A DNA stretch of 64,000 nucleotides from NCBI RefSeq assembly GCF_041146795.1, contig NC_135173.1:54128365-54192364 (forward strand), written 5' to 3'. Shown piece after piece: positions 11,801-22,819 of this stretch. The translations under genes were made by a program, and so were the position numbers. Source of the DNA: Maylandia zebra. Taxonomy: Eukaryota > Chordata > Actinopteri > Cichliformes > Cichlidae. Under the pieces are notes generated by a model. It was not told the origin of the DNA, made no database searches, and was given only the letters and a program-made list of their open reading frames with translations. Each line of letters begins with the position of its first letter. Within the stretch, counting starts at the first letter, position 1.

Positions 11801-14170
11801 TAAACTGCAGCTCTTGTGGGGTGTTCCCGAGTTGCAGCGGTCAGTAGAAAGGTGAAAGAGAGGTGTCAGAATACACCGTGTGTCCCAGTTTGTTGCATAT
11901 GGGGATCCGTAATCGCAGACCCGTCAGGTTCTCCATGCTCACCTCTGTCAACCTCTGAAAGGGCCAACAATGGTCATGTTAGCATCAGGAATGGTTGACT
12001 TGGCCTCCAAATTCTGAAAATTCAATCGAGCGGCTGTGGGATGTGCTGGACAAACAAGACTGATACACGGAGGCCCTTAAGCCCTGTTCATTATCATCTC
12101 ACAGGCGGTGGTACAAAGACGACCTGTGTGCACTGGCCTTCAAGGTTCTCCACGACAAGCAGCGCGGCCCTCTGGTGTTTCTCAGGATCTACTCTGGTAC
12201 TCTGAAACCACAGATGGCGCTCCACAACATCAACAGGAACAGCACGTATGCAGTTTCGAACCTCTGATCTCCACAGCAGCTGCAGTGTAACACACTTTCA
12301 CAGACGTACTCCATCACAGAGTCATTATTACAACACAGCATGTCCAATCTTGTATATTTGCAGTGAGAGGATGAGCAGGCTGCTGGTGCCATTTGCTGAC
12401 CAGCATGTAGAAATCCCTTCGATGACAGCGGGAAATATTGCTCTTACTGTGGGACTCAAGCAGGTAGAGCTTCTCTAAATTTCCAATATTTGCTTAAATT
12501 AAGATCCCCCCCCCCCCCACCATCAAATGTTCCTTATGGTTTCTCCTTTCATTTAAGACAGTTACAGGAGACACTATTGTGTCATCGAAGGCGTCAGCAG
12601 CAGCCGCGGCCCGTCGAGCCCAAAATGACAGCGAGGCGGGAAAGAGGAGCAGAGAGTGTGCCAGCGTGATCCTGTCAGGAGTGGAGGTCCCTGATCCCGT
12701 CTTCTTCTGCACCATAGAACCGCCATCTATGTCCAAACAGGCCGGTCAGTTATTTGAGGCGATTATGTGCAAAGTGTGTAGCTGTGCTTCACCAACTGTG
12801 CTCACTCACTTATTAATTTTTTTTTTTTTTTACCATGAAAGATCTTGAAAATGTGCTCAACTGCCTCCAAAGAGAAGACCCCAGTCTCAAAGTCCGAGTT
12901 GATCCAGACTCTGGTCAGGTAATGCATCGGATTAGCCGGGACTTTCTTTGTCCAGTGCTAGAATGAGTCACCGAAACCACCTTCGCTCTCCGTTCTCAGA
13001 CCATTTTATGCGGAATGGGAGAGCTGCACATCGAGATCATCCACGATCGAATCAGAAGAGAGCACGGCATTGAGACTCACCTCGGGCCGCTGCAGGTTGC
13101 TTACAGAGAGACAATTCTCCACGAGGCTTCGGCTTCAGGTACAAACACTTTTCACTTGTTACATTTGGAGGAACAGTTTTCGTCAGCTTCGCGCAGCAGC
13201 CGTCAAATTCTTTTTATGAATTTGGTGCAGACACGCTGGACCGGACAGTAGGGGAGAGAAGACATGTCGTAACAGTGGAGCTGGCTGTCAGGCCTGTGGA
13301 TGTCGCCTCAGTGGGTGGTTCATGCGAACTGGCTTTCACAGAAGAATTAGAGGGACAGCTTTCAGCAGAAATGAAAGAGGCAGTGGAGAATGGAGTGCAC
13401 AGCTCATTTCTTCAAGGTAAATGGACCAAACTCATTTTTTCCCTCTTTCAGGGAAACACACAAAGCACTGGAACGTCCCTTATTTTAGTTAAATATTTTT
13501 TTAATTATATGCTGTATATTTATTACAATTTCCCCCCCTTAATTGCAATAACTCCTTCATTCAGGGCCACTGCTAGGTTACCCATTGCAGAGTGTGTCTA
13601 CACTGATGCAGCGTGTTACCATAGAACCTGGGACTTCACCTGCCATGGTGTCTGCCTGCGTGTCTCGCTGCATGCTGAAGGTAAAAGCATTATTGATAAG
13701 CTCTAATTGGTTAGTGCTGGAACTATAAGGCTGAGCCGTGGTTCCATTTCTTTGGATGCAGGCCCTGCGGCTCGCGGGCGGACAGGTCCTCGAGCCAGTC
13801 ATGTCGTTAGAAGTGACTGTCGGCGATGACCACCTCAGCTCGGTGCTGGGAGACTTGGCTCAAAGACGAGGAACGGTCAGAGACATCCAGAGCCGTCATG
13901 ACAACAAGGTGCTCTTAGCAACCGTGCCCCTGGCTGAGATGATGGTGAGAGGACACTCAAACGTTAACAGATTGCTTTTTTGGAGGGTTTAATTTGCTAG
14001 TGAGAATTATTTCTGATTTAAAAATTTGTGTCCACGTAAAGGGTTATTCCACCGTTCTACGAACACTGACATCTGGCAACGCCACATTCTCCCTGGAGCT
14101 GGATACCTACGAGGCCATGAACCCTCAGGAGCAGAACACACTCCTCAAAAGACTCTCTGGCCTGCTGTGA
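8814..14170 (+). CDS. gfm2: Mitochondrial ribosome-releasing factor 2 (EF-G2mt)
   Basis: GFM2 is the mitochondrial EF-G paralogue. With RRF it splits the post-termination mitoribosome and uses GTP hydrolysis to leave. Twenty exons: 8814-8855, 8945-9029, 9395-9440, 9534-9631, 9752-9877, 9948-10036, 10137-10225, 10326-10386, 10748-10933, 11027-11107, 11213-11361, 12105-12245, 12364-12463, 12558-12744, 12842-12918, 13000-13138, 13231-13416, 13565-13680, 13762-13944, 14042-14170. They give 769 aa (human 779). An Arg-rich presequence covers about residues 1-40. GTPase motifs are complete: AHIDAGKT (66-73), RGITIQS, DTPGH, NKMD and CGSSL. EF-G domains II-V follow, including [10 protein letters not shown] and [10 protein letters not shown]. 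The ATG at 8814 was chosen because it opens the Arg-rich leader; an upstream non-coding exon is possible. Confidence 0.96.
10519..10556. repeat. (ATAC)n microsatellite in gfm2 intron 8
   Basis: About nine uninterrupted ATAC units. A simple repeat away from the splice sites. Confidence 0.9.
11645..12075 (+). mobile_element. Decayed, internally deleted Tc1-family element in gfm2 intron 11
   Basis: The order of sequences matches a common fish Tc1-type transposon: a GTGGGACATATTAGGCAGCAA start, helix-turn-helix-like coding remnants around 11740-11830, then GTCAGAATACACCGTGTGTCCCAG-like sequence, then TCGAGCGGCTGTGGGATGTG near 12027. Most of the catalytic half is missing and the frame is broken, so no protein is made. 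Assigned by recognition of the family sequence; the limits are approximate. Confidence 0.65.
12507..12520. repeat. Poly-C run in gfm2 intron 13
   Basis: A short homopolymer C tract between exons 13 and 14. Length is likely variable. Confidence 0.7.
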
Positions 14171-14645
14171 TCCCAGTTCAGTAATGTGACCAGAAGCCTT
14201 CTCAAACAGAGAGATGATTTTTTTTCCTCCCCCTCAGACAATAATAGTCTGGATCAAATATTTATTCTGTGAATATCTACAGCTGGTTAACAGAGACAAG
14301 AAGTTGTGTATGATGTTCTAAAATAAACGTGAAACCAGTCACTTTAAATCCTTGGTTTTTATTTTGTAAACAACCAGAAAAATCTTCTGAACTTTTAACT
14401 TTTTATTGACAATGAATTCTAGAAACATTCATAAAAAAAGTGCAATCATAACAGTAACACCCTCGACATTAAATGTGATTTAAAAGTTCTGTGGAGCAAA
14501 TCTAAAAAAAGGACGATGCGTTTCAGAGCTCATCGGTACAGTGATCTAGGAAGTTCAGCATTTTAGTTTCATATAGTTGAAGAATAGTCAAAAGAATATG
14601 AATTTCTTCCCTTTCCATTTCATTTGCTGGGTCCGGTCTTCGTTT
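14171..14645. terminator. Convergent 3' ends of gfm2 (+) and hexb (-)
   Basis: gfm2 has AATAAA at 14322-14327. On the minus strand hexb has AATAAA at plus-strand 14402-14407, and possibly a second at 14357-14362. The two transcripts end within about 100 bp of each other or overlap slightly. Confidence 0.65.
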
Positions 14646-16601
14646 TCAGACACCCTTGTACTCATGTGGACAGTAGCTGGAAAACAGCGGCTCAGCTGGG
14701 ATGCCGCGCCTAATGTAGGACAAAATTATTTAGTAGTGGAACAACACCTTAATGCAAAATACCTAAATGAATCTCCTCTTAACAGAAAGGCACCTGCTAA
14801 CTGATAAAATTAGCAGGTAGATACAAATTAGTGGTACAAAGGCTCCTCTGATACTTACTCTACCATACGGCAGCGGTGCAGCGACAGTCTGTTGAAGGCA
14901 TCGCCGATGTCGGTCACGTCTTTGGCGCTCCACAGCCGCTCTGCCACAGCACTGGCACGAGGCCTGGAAGTAATAACAAGAAGCAGAAGTTTTGGTTGTC
15001 TGGAGTATTCAGGTTAACTCAATGAGGGAGGAAAGCAATCAGCAGTGATCTTAGAGAAGCAATTGTTGCTGCCCATCAATTTGGGAGGGCTTATATGGAC
15101 ATTTTGAAAGTCTCACATCAGAAAAAGACTGAACAAGTATGGGTTTGTTTGGAAGACTTGCCAGGAGAAAGCCTCTCCTCTAAAACATGGCAGCACAGAT
15201 TAGGTTTCGGGGATAATATCCTTTGAACAGATGAGACTAAAACAGAAGTCTTTGGCCAAATTGGTGGAAATCGAACACAGCATTGGCACAAACACCTCGT
15301 AACAACTGCCAAGCACAGTGGTGGAGGGGTGATGATTCAGGTTGTACCGAGTCAACCATGAACTCCTCTGAATACTAAAGTATTGTAGAAGCAAATGTGA
15401 GATTTCAGAAAATTCAGAAAACCTATAACAGAATGGCTGAAAGAGAAAAAAGTAATGCTGTATTGGCACAGTCAAAGTCCAGACCACGCTCTCGACCTCA
15501 AACCTGATTGAAATATACTCCACAGCATTAGATAAATACTTCAAGAGAGCTGTGTTCATGCAAATAGCTCTCAAAGGTTCCTGAAAACCTCAATAAATTG
15601 AACATTGTAAACCAGAGGTCTCCAACCTTTTTTGCGCCATGGACCGGTTTATGCCCGACAATATTTTCACGGACCGGCCTTTAAGGTGTCGCGGATAAAT
15701 ACAACAAAATAAAACTAGTACCGGTACCGAAAAAAAAAGATTTATTCATAACACACGTGAAAAGACCCAGGAAAACAGAGTTAACGATAAAAACGATAAC
15801 AAAATAACGCTGAAAACCGATAAAAACCCTGAAAACCATACATTTCACACCTGAGCCTCAACTCTCGCGGCCCAGTAGCAAACGACTCACAGACCGGTAC
15901 CGGTCCGAGGCCCAGGAGTTGGGGACCGCGGTTGTAAACAATAGAGGGCCAAAATTCCTCCACAATGTTGTGAGAGAAAACAATTACTGAATGATAAAGT
16001 GCACCTCGTTTTCTATACACTGCTTCTGCATTTTTGCTTAGTTATTGAATAAAAGAGTGTAATATGTCATGTGTTGTTGAGCTCAGGTAGCATTTACCTC
16101 ATTTAGAACTGAATAATATGCATATTGTCTGTTAATCGCCTATTAAAATGCACCTATATCAGGCTTACCAAAGTCTGGGTGTGAGGTTTGTGGCGTCCAC
16201 ATACTCTCCCCACAAGCAGGCCTCTCCACCAATCACCAGCTTTTTCTGCTCATCAGTTCCTGTTTTAAAATTTAGCATTTGATCGGGTCAGGGAAATTCA
16301 ACAATGACACATTCGAAAAACTGAAAAGGGACAAGTGATGAATAAAATAATTTAATAATTTAAATTATATATTCTCCCGAATGACAGTAAAATATTAATT
16401 TATTGTTCTGCTCGTTACTGAACAGGCTTACACCAATTTACACAGGAGTGACCTTCCTGAAACTTGAGATCTAGGCCAAAAGTTGACTACAGTGTGACCC
16501 TGACAACAACAAAGCAATAAAATATTATCACATGAACGTGGTCAAGTTCTGACAGGTTGTAAATATGAATCGGAAATGACCTTAAAAAAAAAAAAAAAAA
16601 A

Positions 16602-16646
<45 letters not shown>

Positions 16647-19600
16647 TCATTAATGCAGACACAAACCCTTAAAGTCCTGTGGGTCGGCCTTGTAAAAACC
16701 CTGCCAGTCCTGCCCGTAGGAGATACGGTTCAGGTACCAGGGAGTGGACAGCAGGGTCTGGTACCCTGATGCAGTAACGCTTGCCATCTCATTCTGGTAT
16801 TGTTCCTGGTTTCCCTTCCAAACGTGGATTAGTGTGTCTGCTTTCAGCTACACAGCACACACATACACAGACATCTCAGTAATGAGAACATAAGAGAAAA
16901 GTACGGAGAGGAACTAGGACAAAAGCTTTTTCTAGCTTTATAGAGAACCAGTCATGCACAAATGTACCCAACATTGTTTACTCATGACTTCCTTCTCATT
17001 TTTTTCAGTATCATTTCAAATATGCGATTGGTCCCCCATAGTGGTGAAAACAGCAGCACATTAAAAGGAACAACATCTGAAACCACCAACCACAATGCCC
17101 CATGTTCAGTCTGTTGGCCTTTTGTCACAACTGTGCAATTTTCAAGTGTACAAGTGTAAGCCTGTTGGAAGTAACAAAAAAATTGAGTTCATATCAATAT
17201 ATATTCAAAATATGACCAATTCTTGTTTAAAACTGACCTTCAAAGTTGAGTGGTTCAACTTTGTAGTACTTCTGCCAATCCTGCCCGTAGCTAATATAAT
17301 CTAGGTACCATGGAGCAGAGAGGATGGTGGTGTAGCCTGCTGCCGTGACATTGCTCATCTCCTTATCACTTCCGCCACCAATCCACACATGCACTACCGT
17401 GTCAGGCTTTAGCTGGAATGGTTACAAATCAAACTCGTGCACTTGAGTTAAATCGTTACATGAAGGTTGACTGTGACTAAAGAAATGATTAGAGGACATG
17501 ACTGGTGTAACATCGTTTTGCTTTGTTGTCAAGAGTTAGATGAGAATCTCAAGACTAATTTCATGTCTGTCTCTAAGTTAGCATAAAAAGCTAGTAAGCT
17601 AAGCTTACTACAAAGTCTTGAAATGGGTAAATTGCTGTTACGGCCTACATCATAAAATCCCAAAGTCTAATAAGCAGACTTTAAATCTTTTAAGCCATTG
17701 ACTCTCAAACTTTAGTAGCCAGGACCCCATACAGGCAAGACAAGCTTCTTAATGATGCAAATTGAGCTAGTTTGGACTTAGCATCATTTCACAGTATTGA
17801 TTATTTGAATATTTCTCTATGATTGTCAGCTAGCTAATATTAACAAGCTTCCTGAGAAAAGTGACTAATTTCATGACAGTTTAACACAATTATACAGTAC
17901 TGTGCAGAAGTCTGGAGTCACCTTTCCTTTCAGGCTCATGAGAAATATATATATGTATCATGGTAACTATAGCCCCAGTAACCGGCTACTAGTGCGAGCC
18001 TATAATTTAGCATTTAGACAATTGAGTATTTATCCAACTTTCAGCAAGAAAGTAAAAAAAGCATAATTTTTCCAATTAGTCCTTCACTAACTAAATGAAA
18101 AACTTCAAATTAAATCAAAGTTAAATTGATGATAAAGCATTCAACATTCAAATTGATTTAGCTAATGTTTCAAGAACTTACCTTAACACCATTGTCAAAG
18201 ACCTCCTGCCAGATCAGGTAGCCCTTCTTGGTAGAGGTCACAATATCCAAGAGTCTGTTGGATCAAGAAAGCATCAAAGGAAACTTTTTTTTTTTTTTTC
18301 ATTTCAACTATTAAATAACAAACAGAGGTTTGGTGGGAAACACACTTTTGGATGTAGAATGATTCCAGTTTTCTGTAGTCGTCTCCAAAATGTTGCTGCT
18401 CCATGAACTTCTGAATGTCTGGGTTGGACTTCCTGCAGGACAAAGCCAGCAGCTAATATCTGTTGCCTGACCTCTGAGGCGAAAAGTAATTTTTCTGACT
18501 ATGCGTGCACAGTCTCACCAGCATGTGAAGTCCACCTCATCACCTCCCAGGTGAACGTAGCCATCGGGGAACACGGTGCTGATCTCCGTGAAGAACTGAG
18601 CCATGAAGTCGTACGTGGTGTTCAGGATGGGATTCACTGGCCCGAAAGAGCCAGAGGGTTTGGACCCAGAGTAACAGGGTGTGAGAAGATCTTTTTGGCC
18701 TGATGGGAAATGATAGAGTAAAGATCAAGACATCTTCAAAAACAAAAAAAAATTGTTAAAACTAAAAAGTTGTCTAAAAACCTCACCTTTGCCCCAAGAC
18801 TGTGTGTGTCCTGGAGTGTCAAACTCCGGTATGACGCGAATGCCTCTTAGACGAGCAAACTCGATTACCATCTTCACATCGGCTGGTGTATACACGTGGG
18901 TGTATGGGTGGTAAGCTCCCTGCGAACAGTGGATCACAGCACTCTTAATAAAAAGCACCCTGCTCCTCTCTGGTGAAGTTTAAAACCAACAAACTTTGTA
19001 CCGACTTGCTCGCTGAGCTGTGGGAAGGTTCGGCTTAAGTAAGGGAAGGACTGATCATCAACAATGTGCCAGTGGAAAACATTGAATTTGTTCATTGCCA
19101 TTGTTTCCTGTATGAATGAACCAGGAGAGAAAGTAATTTAGAAAGTCTGTTAAATGATTGAAAGGTAAAAAAAAATTTTTTTAATGGTTTTACTCGCACC
19201 AAATTGGCCAAAATGACTTTAATGGGAAGGAAGTGCCGAGAGCTGTCCAGTAAGATGCCTCTGTGTTGAAACCTGGGGAAGTCATTGATTATTGTTGCAT
19301 TGATACTTTTCTGAAAAAGATGCAAAGTTGGGGGACAAAAATTCAATTCAAATCTAGCTCACAAAAAGTTCTTTAAGGATTAACATGGTAGAAACAAAAA
19401 ACAGAACCAGCCAAATGTCTTCAACTTACAGCTCCATATTCATCTTCAAACACCAACTGGCTAAAGGTTTCCAGGCCTAGAAAAAAATATAGCAATCCAA
19501 AATAAACACATGATACAGTTCTTGGAAAACATTACACACCCATAAAACTAAATGTAATCTGAAAACAGCAAAGGATAATATGACCAAAGTTCAACAACAA

Positions 19601-22585
19601 CAAGTCATGTTGAGGTGTGTCCTGTGTAAAAGCTCTTTGGCATTAACATCAGCACAAAAACTGCACTAGGAACTTCGTGGTCTGGGTTTCCAAGGCTGAG
19701 CAGCACCTGTAGGTGGCCCAGTACTTTTGGACAAAGAGTCTATGAAGCTACAACTATAGTTAGCTTAGCATTAAAGCTATAAACAGGAAGCTGTGGCACG
19801 TCTACCAATTGGAAGGTTGTGGTTTGATCCCGGCTCCTTCAGCTTACATGTTCCCAGTGTGTTCATAGGATTTTGAGTGTGTGTAGGATGTGTAGGACTT
19901 TGGGTGAGTGCAGTAAAAAGCACTTTGAGGGCTCAATTAGAGCAGAAAAGCACCATACAAGTATGAGTCCATTTAGCATTTGCAAACACGGAAGACCTGA
20001 GCAGACTATTACTGTACACAAATAAATGAGGTGCAACATGATCATTTATAAGCTTGAGAGCTGCTGGATGACTTTGTTCACCCCGTTTCTAGCTAATCAG
20101 GGCCTTGATTTGATAGCTATCATCTCGTCTCTCAGCCAGTAATCGAATAAGGAAATTTCTCAAAAAACAAACAAGATAAACAAAAACTATTCATATGAGC
20201 TATTTAATTTAAAAAAAAAAAAAGACAAAGAAATCTTTATAGAATTTCTTGTTTTCTTACTACTAAACAGAAAAGGGGAAATAAGAAATTATTTGACAAA
20301 GAAAATAAATGCTGTAAATCCTACCGTGCAGAGCTCCCCAGACCTTAGGTGCCTTCAGGACAGCAACTGGCTGATTCACTGTCAGTTCATCTGTAAGAAA
20401 CCACCACCTGTTTACTGCATATTCAGCGTGTCAAAACTTGGCCGATTGTTGTAGAGGTGTTCAGGTCAGGGTATGGAAATGGTCAAGTCACGGCCTTAAG
20501 GAAGGATTTGAACATTTGGTGTAGATTAAGGTTAGGGTTAATTCTAGTATTTGATCTCCAGGTGATCACTAATTCCACTGCAAAGTCTTCAGTGTGACCA
20601 CGGAAACCAGCCAAAAATGCTCTAGTGCACTGAAATTACCCTGCATTTCCAATGTAAATAAATGTATCATCAATGAAATATTAGTCAGAGCATTCACAGA
20701 AAAATGAATGTTATAACTTTCTTTGAATGAAAACAATTTCATTTGTAAATCAAATAAAATGCAAGTTGGTGGTACTAAAGTCAATACTGACGTTTTGTAA
20801 GAAGTCACATGTCAAAAATGTAATTAAACTCTGTAATTTAATGAAATTTTAATCTCTTTAAAACATCACAATATAAACCTGTTTTTTTTCTTCATTTCAG
20901 TCTGATTTCTAAATGTACTTCTAAGTTAGGTGTTAAAGTCTAAGAAAACAGGACAGAAACCACAAGCAAGAGTAGATAAATATCATGCTCATCATGCAGA
21001 GGCAGATAACAGTTTGCAATATTCATTTCTGCATAATCACAGATGGACGAAGTGTTAAGATCATTTATATACGCTTGTGAAAACGACCTTGTCTACAGGA
21101 CTACGCAGTCCTGTTAAAAACTACGTACACCCCTTGATTCAGCAGCAGAATGCCTCAAACTATTGTTTGCTTATTGTAGTATTGTACTGTTGTAGTGTTC
21201 TCTGTATGACTGGAATAGTCTCTCGTTGGTGTAGAGGCATTTTGGCCCAAAAGCCATGGCTGACAGTTGGTATGAGGTATTTGTGCTGATTAACTGCGTT
21301 CGAAATTTGGAGTTGTAAATTATGACCAAACATCACCCCTTGGGCATTGTTCCAGAAGTGTTGTGATTCATTCTTATGCACATAAAAAAAAAAAAAAAAA
21401 CATAAAAAACCTCTCTAAACAACCCATTTGGAGAGGCTGTTTGTAATTGTACTATCATGGATTTTAACCTTTAACATGCTAACTGAGGCCTGTAGTGTCT
21501 GAAATGCTTTTGCTCTGACCTTGGGGTGAATTTCCTGGGATGTTAAATGCCCAAACTTGTGCCTTTAGAGAGGTGCCCACAGTGGCCAATGATCAATTAA
21601 TCAAGCTGGCACCTGGCTGCCACTTAACCTTTTAATTCCTATGGGAGCTGTAAGCGTGTACTTAGTTTTTCCACATGGTTGCATAGTATGAAAATTTGTT
21701 TTCAGGTGGCAATAGTTACAATCAAGTTAGGAACACTTCATACATAATCAATATAAAACAGCTGTACAAATTTGCTCCATATTTTCATTCATTCGGTTTC
21801 ACTTTCATTGCACATCTTTTTCGTTTGGTTTGCTTTGTAAAATCAGAAAGTGGGAAGTACCCTGAAAAGCTGGAACATACATGTAATAGAGTAAAAAGTA
21901 CACAATTTCCCCTCTGTGACGCAAGGCAGTTTAGTAACAGTAGTTACAGCTTGTTACATGGAATAGCTGAGGAAGAGGCGCCTGATTGGATACCGCCGTA
22001 AAACATGACATGAACGAGGAAGGGAAGGTACTCACATGACTCGTCAGAAGTCACACTGGGGTATCCGTCACATTCAGAGTCAGGTGATGTGATCCACACC
22101 TGCAGCTCGGACAGATCAGAGGGATCTGATCGCCTGTTGTTTTTGCTCCACCACTGCTTTTTAGCGCTGCCGAACATGTACTCATAATACCTGCAGAGAG
22201 AGACCGCACGAGGGTGGAAACTGGCCCCTGAACGCAACACGGGCTGCGGTGTTGAGATTTCGCCACATATATAAATAATGTGCAGCGATTTAAATAAATA
22301 AATATAAAAACAGCTTATAAACACAGCTGCTCACCTCCTGTATGCGCTCTGTAGGAGACTGCAGCTCGGTCCAGCGGACGATGCTTTGGCATCAACAATC
22401 CTGAAGCTGCTACTGGTTAACTTGAATGAAACCTCTGAAATCTGCACTTTCTGCGGCAGAGGCCACAGGGAGCCGTACTTTGACGCCTCGAAAACGGGCT
22501 CGGCCTCAACATAGTCGTCGATGTTGTTGTGCTGCAGGCCCTGGCAGAAACTAAGGGCCAGCAATAGCGACACGAACTTCAGCAT
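14646..22585 (-). CDS. hexb: Beta-hexosaminidase subunit beta (GH20), with two alternative exons 11
   Basis: A lysosomal GH20 enzyme that removes terminal GlcNAc/GalNAc from glycolipids and glycans. Exons in transcript order: 22585-22335, 22190-22036, 20390-20325, 19476-19430, 19310-19200, 19107-19006, 18919-18787, 18699-18519, 18432-18346, 18254-18182, 11a 17412-17238 or 11b 16847-16667, 16259-16169, 14963-14859, 14709-14646. This gives 546 aa with 11a or 548 aa with 11b (human HEXB 556). Residues 1-16 are a signal peptide. The substrate Arg is Arg190 ([11 protein letters not shown]). The catalytic pair is Asp342-Glu343 (HLGGDEV). The C-terminal part is beta-like ([21 protein letters not shown]). 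Exon 8 encodes GSKP at 300-303, resembling the human alpha GSEP loop. Synteny with gfm2 and enc1 makes it hexb rather than hexa. The exon 6 donor is the weak GTCGGT. Confidence 0.95.
15035..16110 (+). mobile_element. Decayed Tc1-family transposon in hexb intron 12, split by a hAT element
   Basis: Transposase remnants run from about 15035 (GAAGCAATTGTTGCTGCCCATC) through GCCAGGAGAAAGCCTCTCCT, GACAAGAT-like and AGTCAAAGTCCAGACC motifs to 15604. They resume after 15940 with GGGCCAAAATTCCTCCACAA and the 3' tail TAATATGTCATGTGTTGTT. Many frameshifts make it dead. It lies antisense to hexb. Confidence 0.75.
15613..15931. mobile_element. hAT-type MITE nested in the Tc1 remnant
   Basis: A 319-bp element with imperfect terminal inverted repeats: CAGAGGTCTCCAAC on the left and, read inversely, CCGCGGTCCCCAAC on the right. 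A perfect 8-bp target duplication TTGTAAAC flanks it at 15605-15612 and 15932-15939. The ends and duplication length are diagnostic of hAT. No coding capacity. Confidence 0.9.
16584..16643. repeat. Poly-A plus (TA)n tract beside hexb exon 11b donor
   Basis: 22 A residues (16584-16605) followed by (TA)n to 16643. On the hexb sense strand it reads (TA)n then poly-T. It starts about 23 nt past the exon 11b donor, where U-rich tracts can affect donor choice. Confidence 0.9.
16667..16847 (-). other. hexb: hexb alternative exon 11b (alpha-type pocket)
   Basis: A 181-bp open exon with acceptor TAG and donor GTTTGTG. It starts in phase 0 and ends with one leftover base, as 11a does. It is homologous to 11a over its whole length (VW, SGY, PWYL, ISYGQDW). 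It reads [11 protein letters not shown], so residues 442-443 are Asn-Arg, as in human HEXA Asn423-Arg424. The stretch from the VW motif to SGY is 19 residues, against 20 in human alpha and 17 in beta and 11a. There is no stop, and the splice-site dinucleotides are intact. Expression is unproven from sequence. Confidence 0.85.
17238..17412 (-). other. hexb: hexb alternative exon 11a (beta-type pocket)
   Basis: A 175-bp exon with acceptor CCAG and donor GTCAGTT. It reads [11 protein letters not shown], so residues 440-441 are Asp-Tyr, matching the Asp-Leu of human HEXB. The loop length equals human beta. This is probably the default exon of the gene. Confidence 0.9.
19785..19980 (+). mobile_element. 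tRNA-derived SINE fragment in hexb intron 3-4
   Basis: A B-box-like GGTTTGATCCC lies near 19822-19832 and the A-box part is lost. The tail (AAGCACTTTGAGGGCTC ... CAGAAAAGCACCATACAAGTA ... GTCCATTTAGC) matches the tail of the SINE at 56438-56705. A truncated, diverged copy. Confidence 0.75.
21085..21695 (-). mobile_element. Decayed Tc1-family transposon in hexb intron 2
   Basis: The same family as the element in intron 12 but in reverse order: TGGAGTTGTAAATTATGACC, CATTGTTCCAGAAGTGTTGTG, TTTAACATGCTAACTGAGGC, then GTGTACTTAGTTTTTCCACATGG near the end. Extensively mutated. Confidence 0.7.
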
Positions 22586-22800
22586 TACTGTTTTGTTGAC
22601 AAGTTACAGTCAAGTCACAAGACCTTGCGACAGCAGCACTTTTATTTTGCGAGAGGGGGCGGGACTTCCATGCGGAAGTCAAATTTAACAGAAATTTAAA
22701 GAGAAACCACAAACCTGCCTACTCTCTTGAAAAGTACAATGTATCGTATATTTACTCACCCAAATCATCGAGTCGGGTCCAGTATGAATGAAATGTTATT
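22586..22800 (-). promoter_or_regulatory. hexb: hexb promoter region
   Basis: Sequence immediately upstream of the hexb start includes a GC-rich patch (GGGGGCGGGACTT, 22656-22668) that fits an Sp1-type GC box. No TATA box or exact TFEB CLEAR palindrome was found. The role is inferred from position. Confidence 0.4.
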
Positions 22801-22819
22801 GAAGTAAGCTGATTTACTA

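Noticed and set aside
15200..15574. 124-aa minus-strand frame
   Set aside because: Antisense shadow of a decayed Tc1 transposase.
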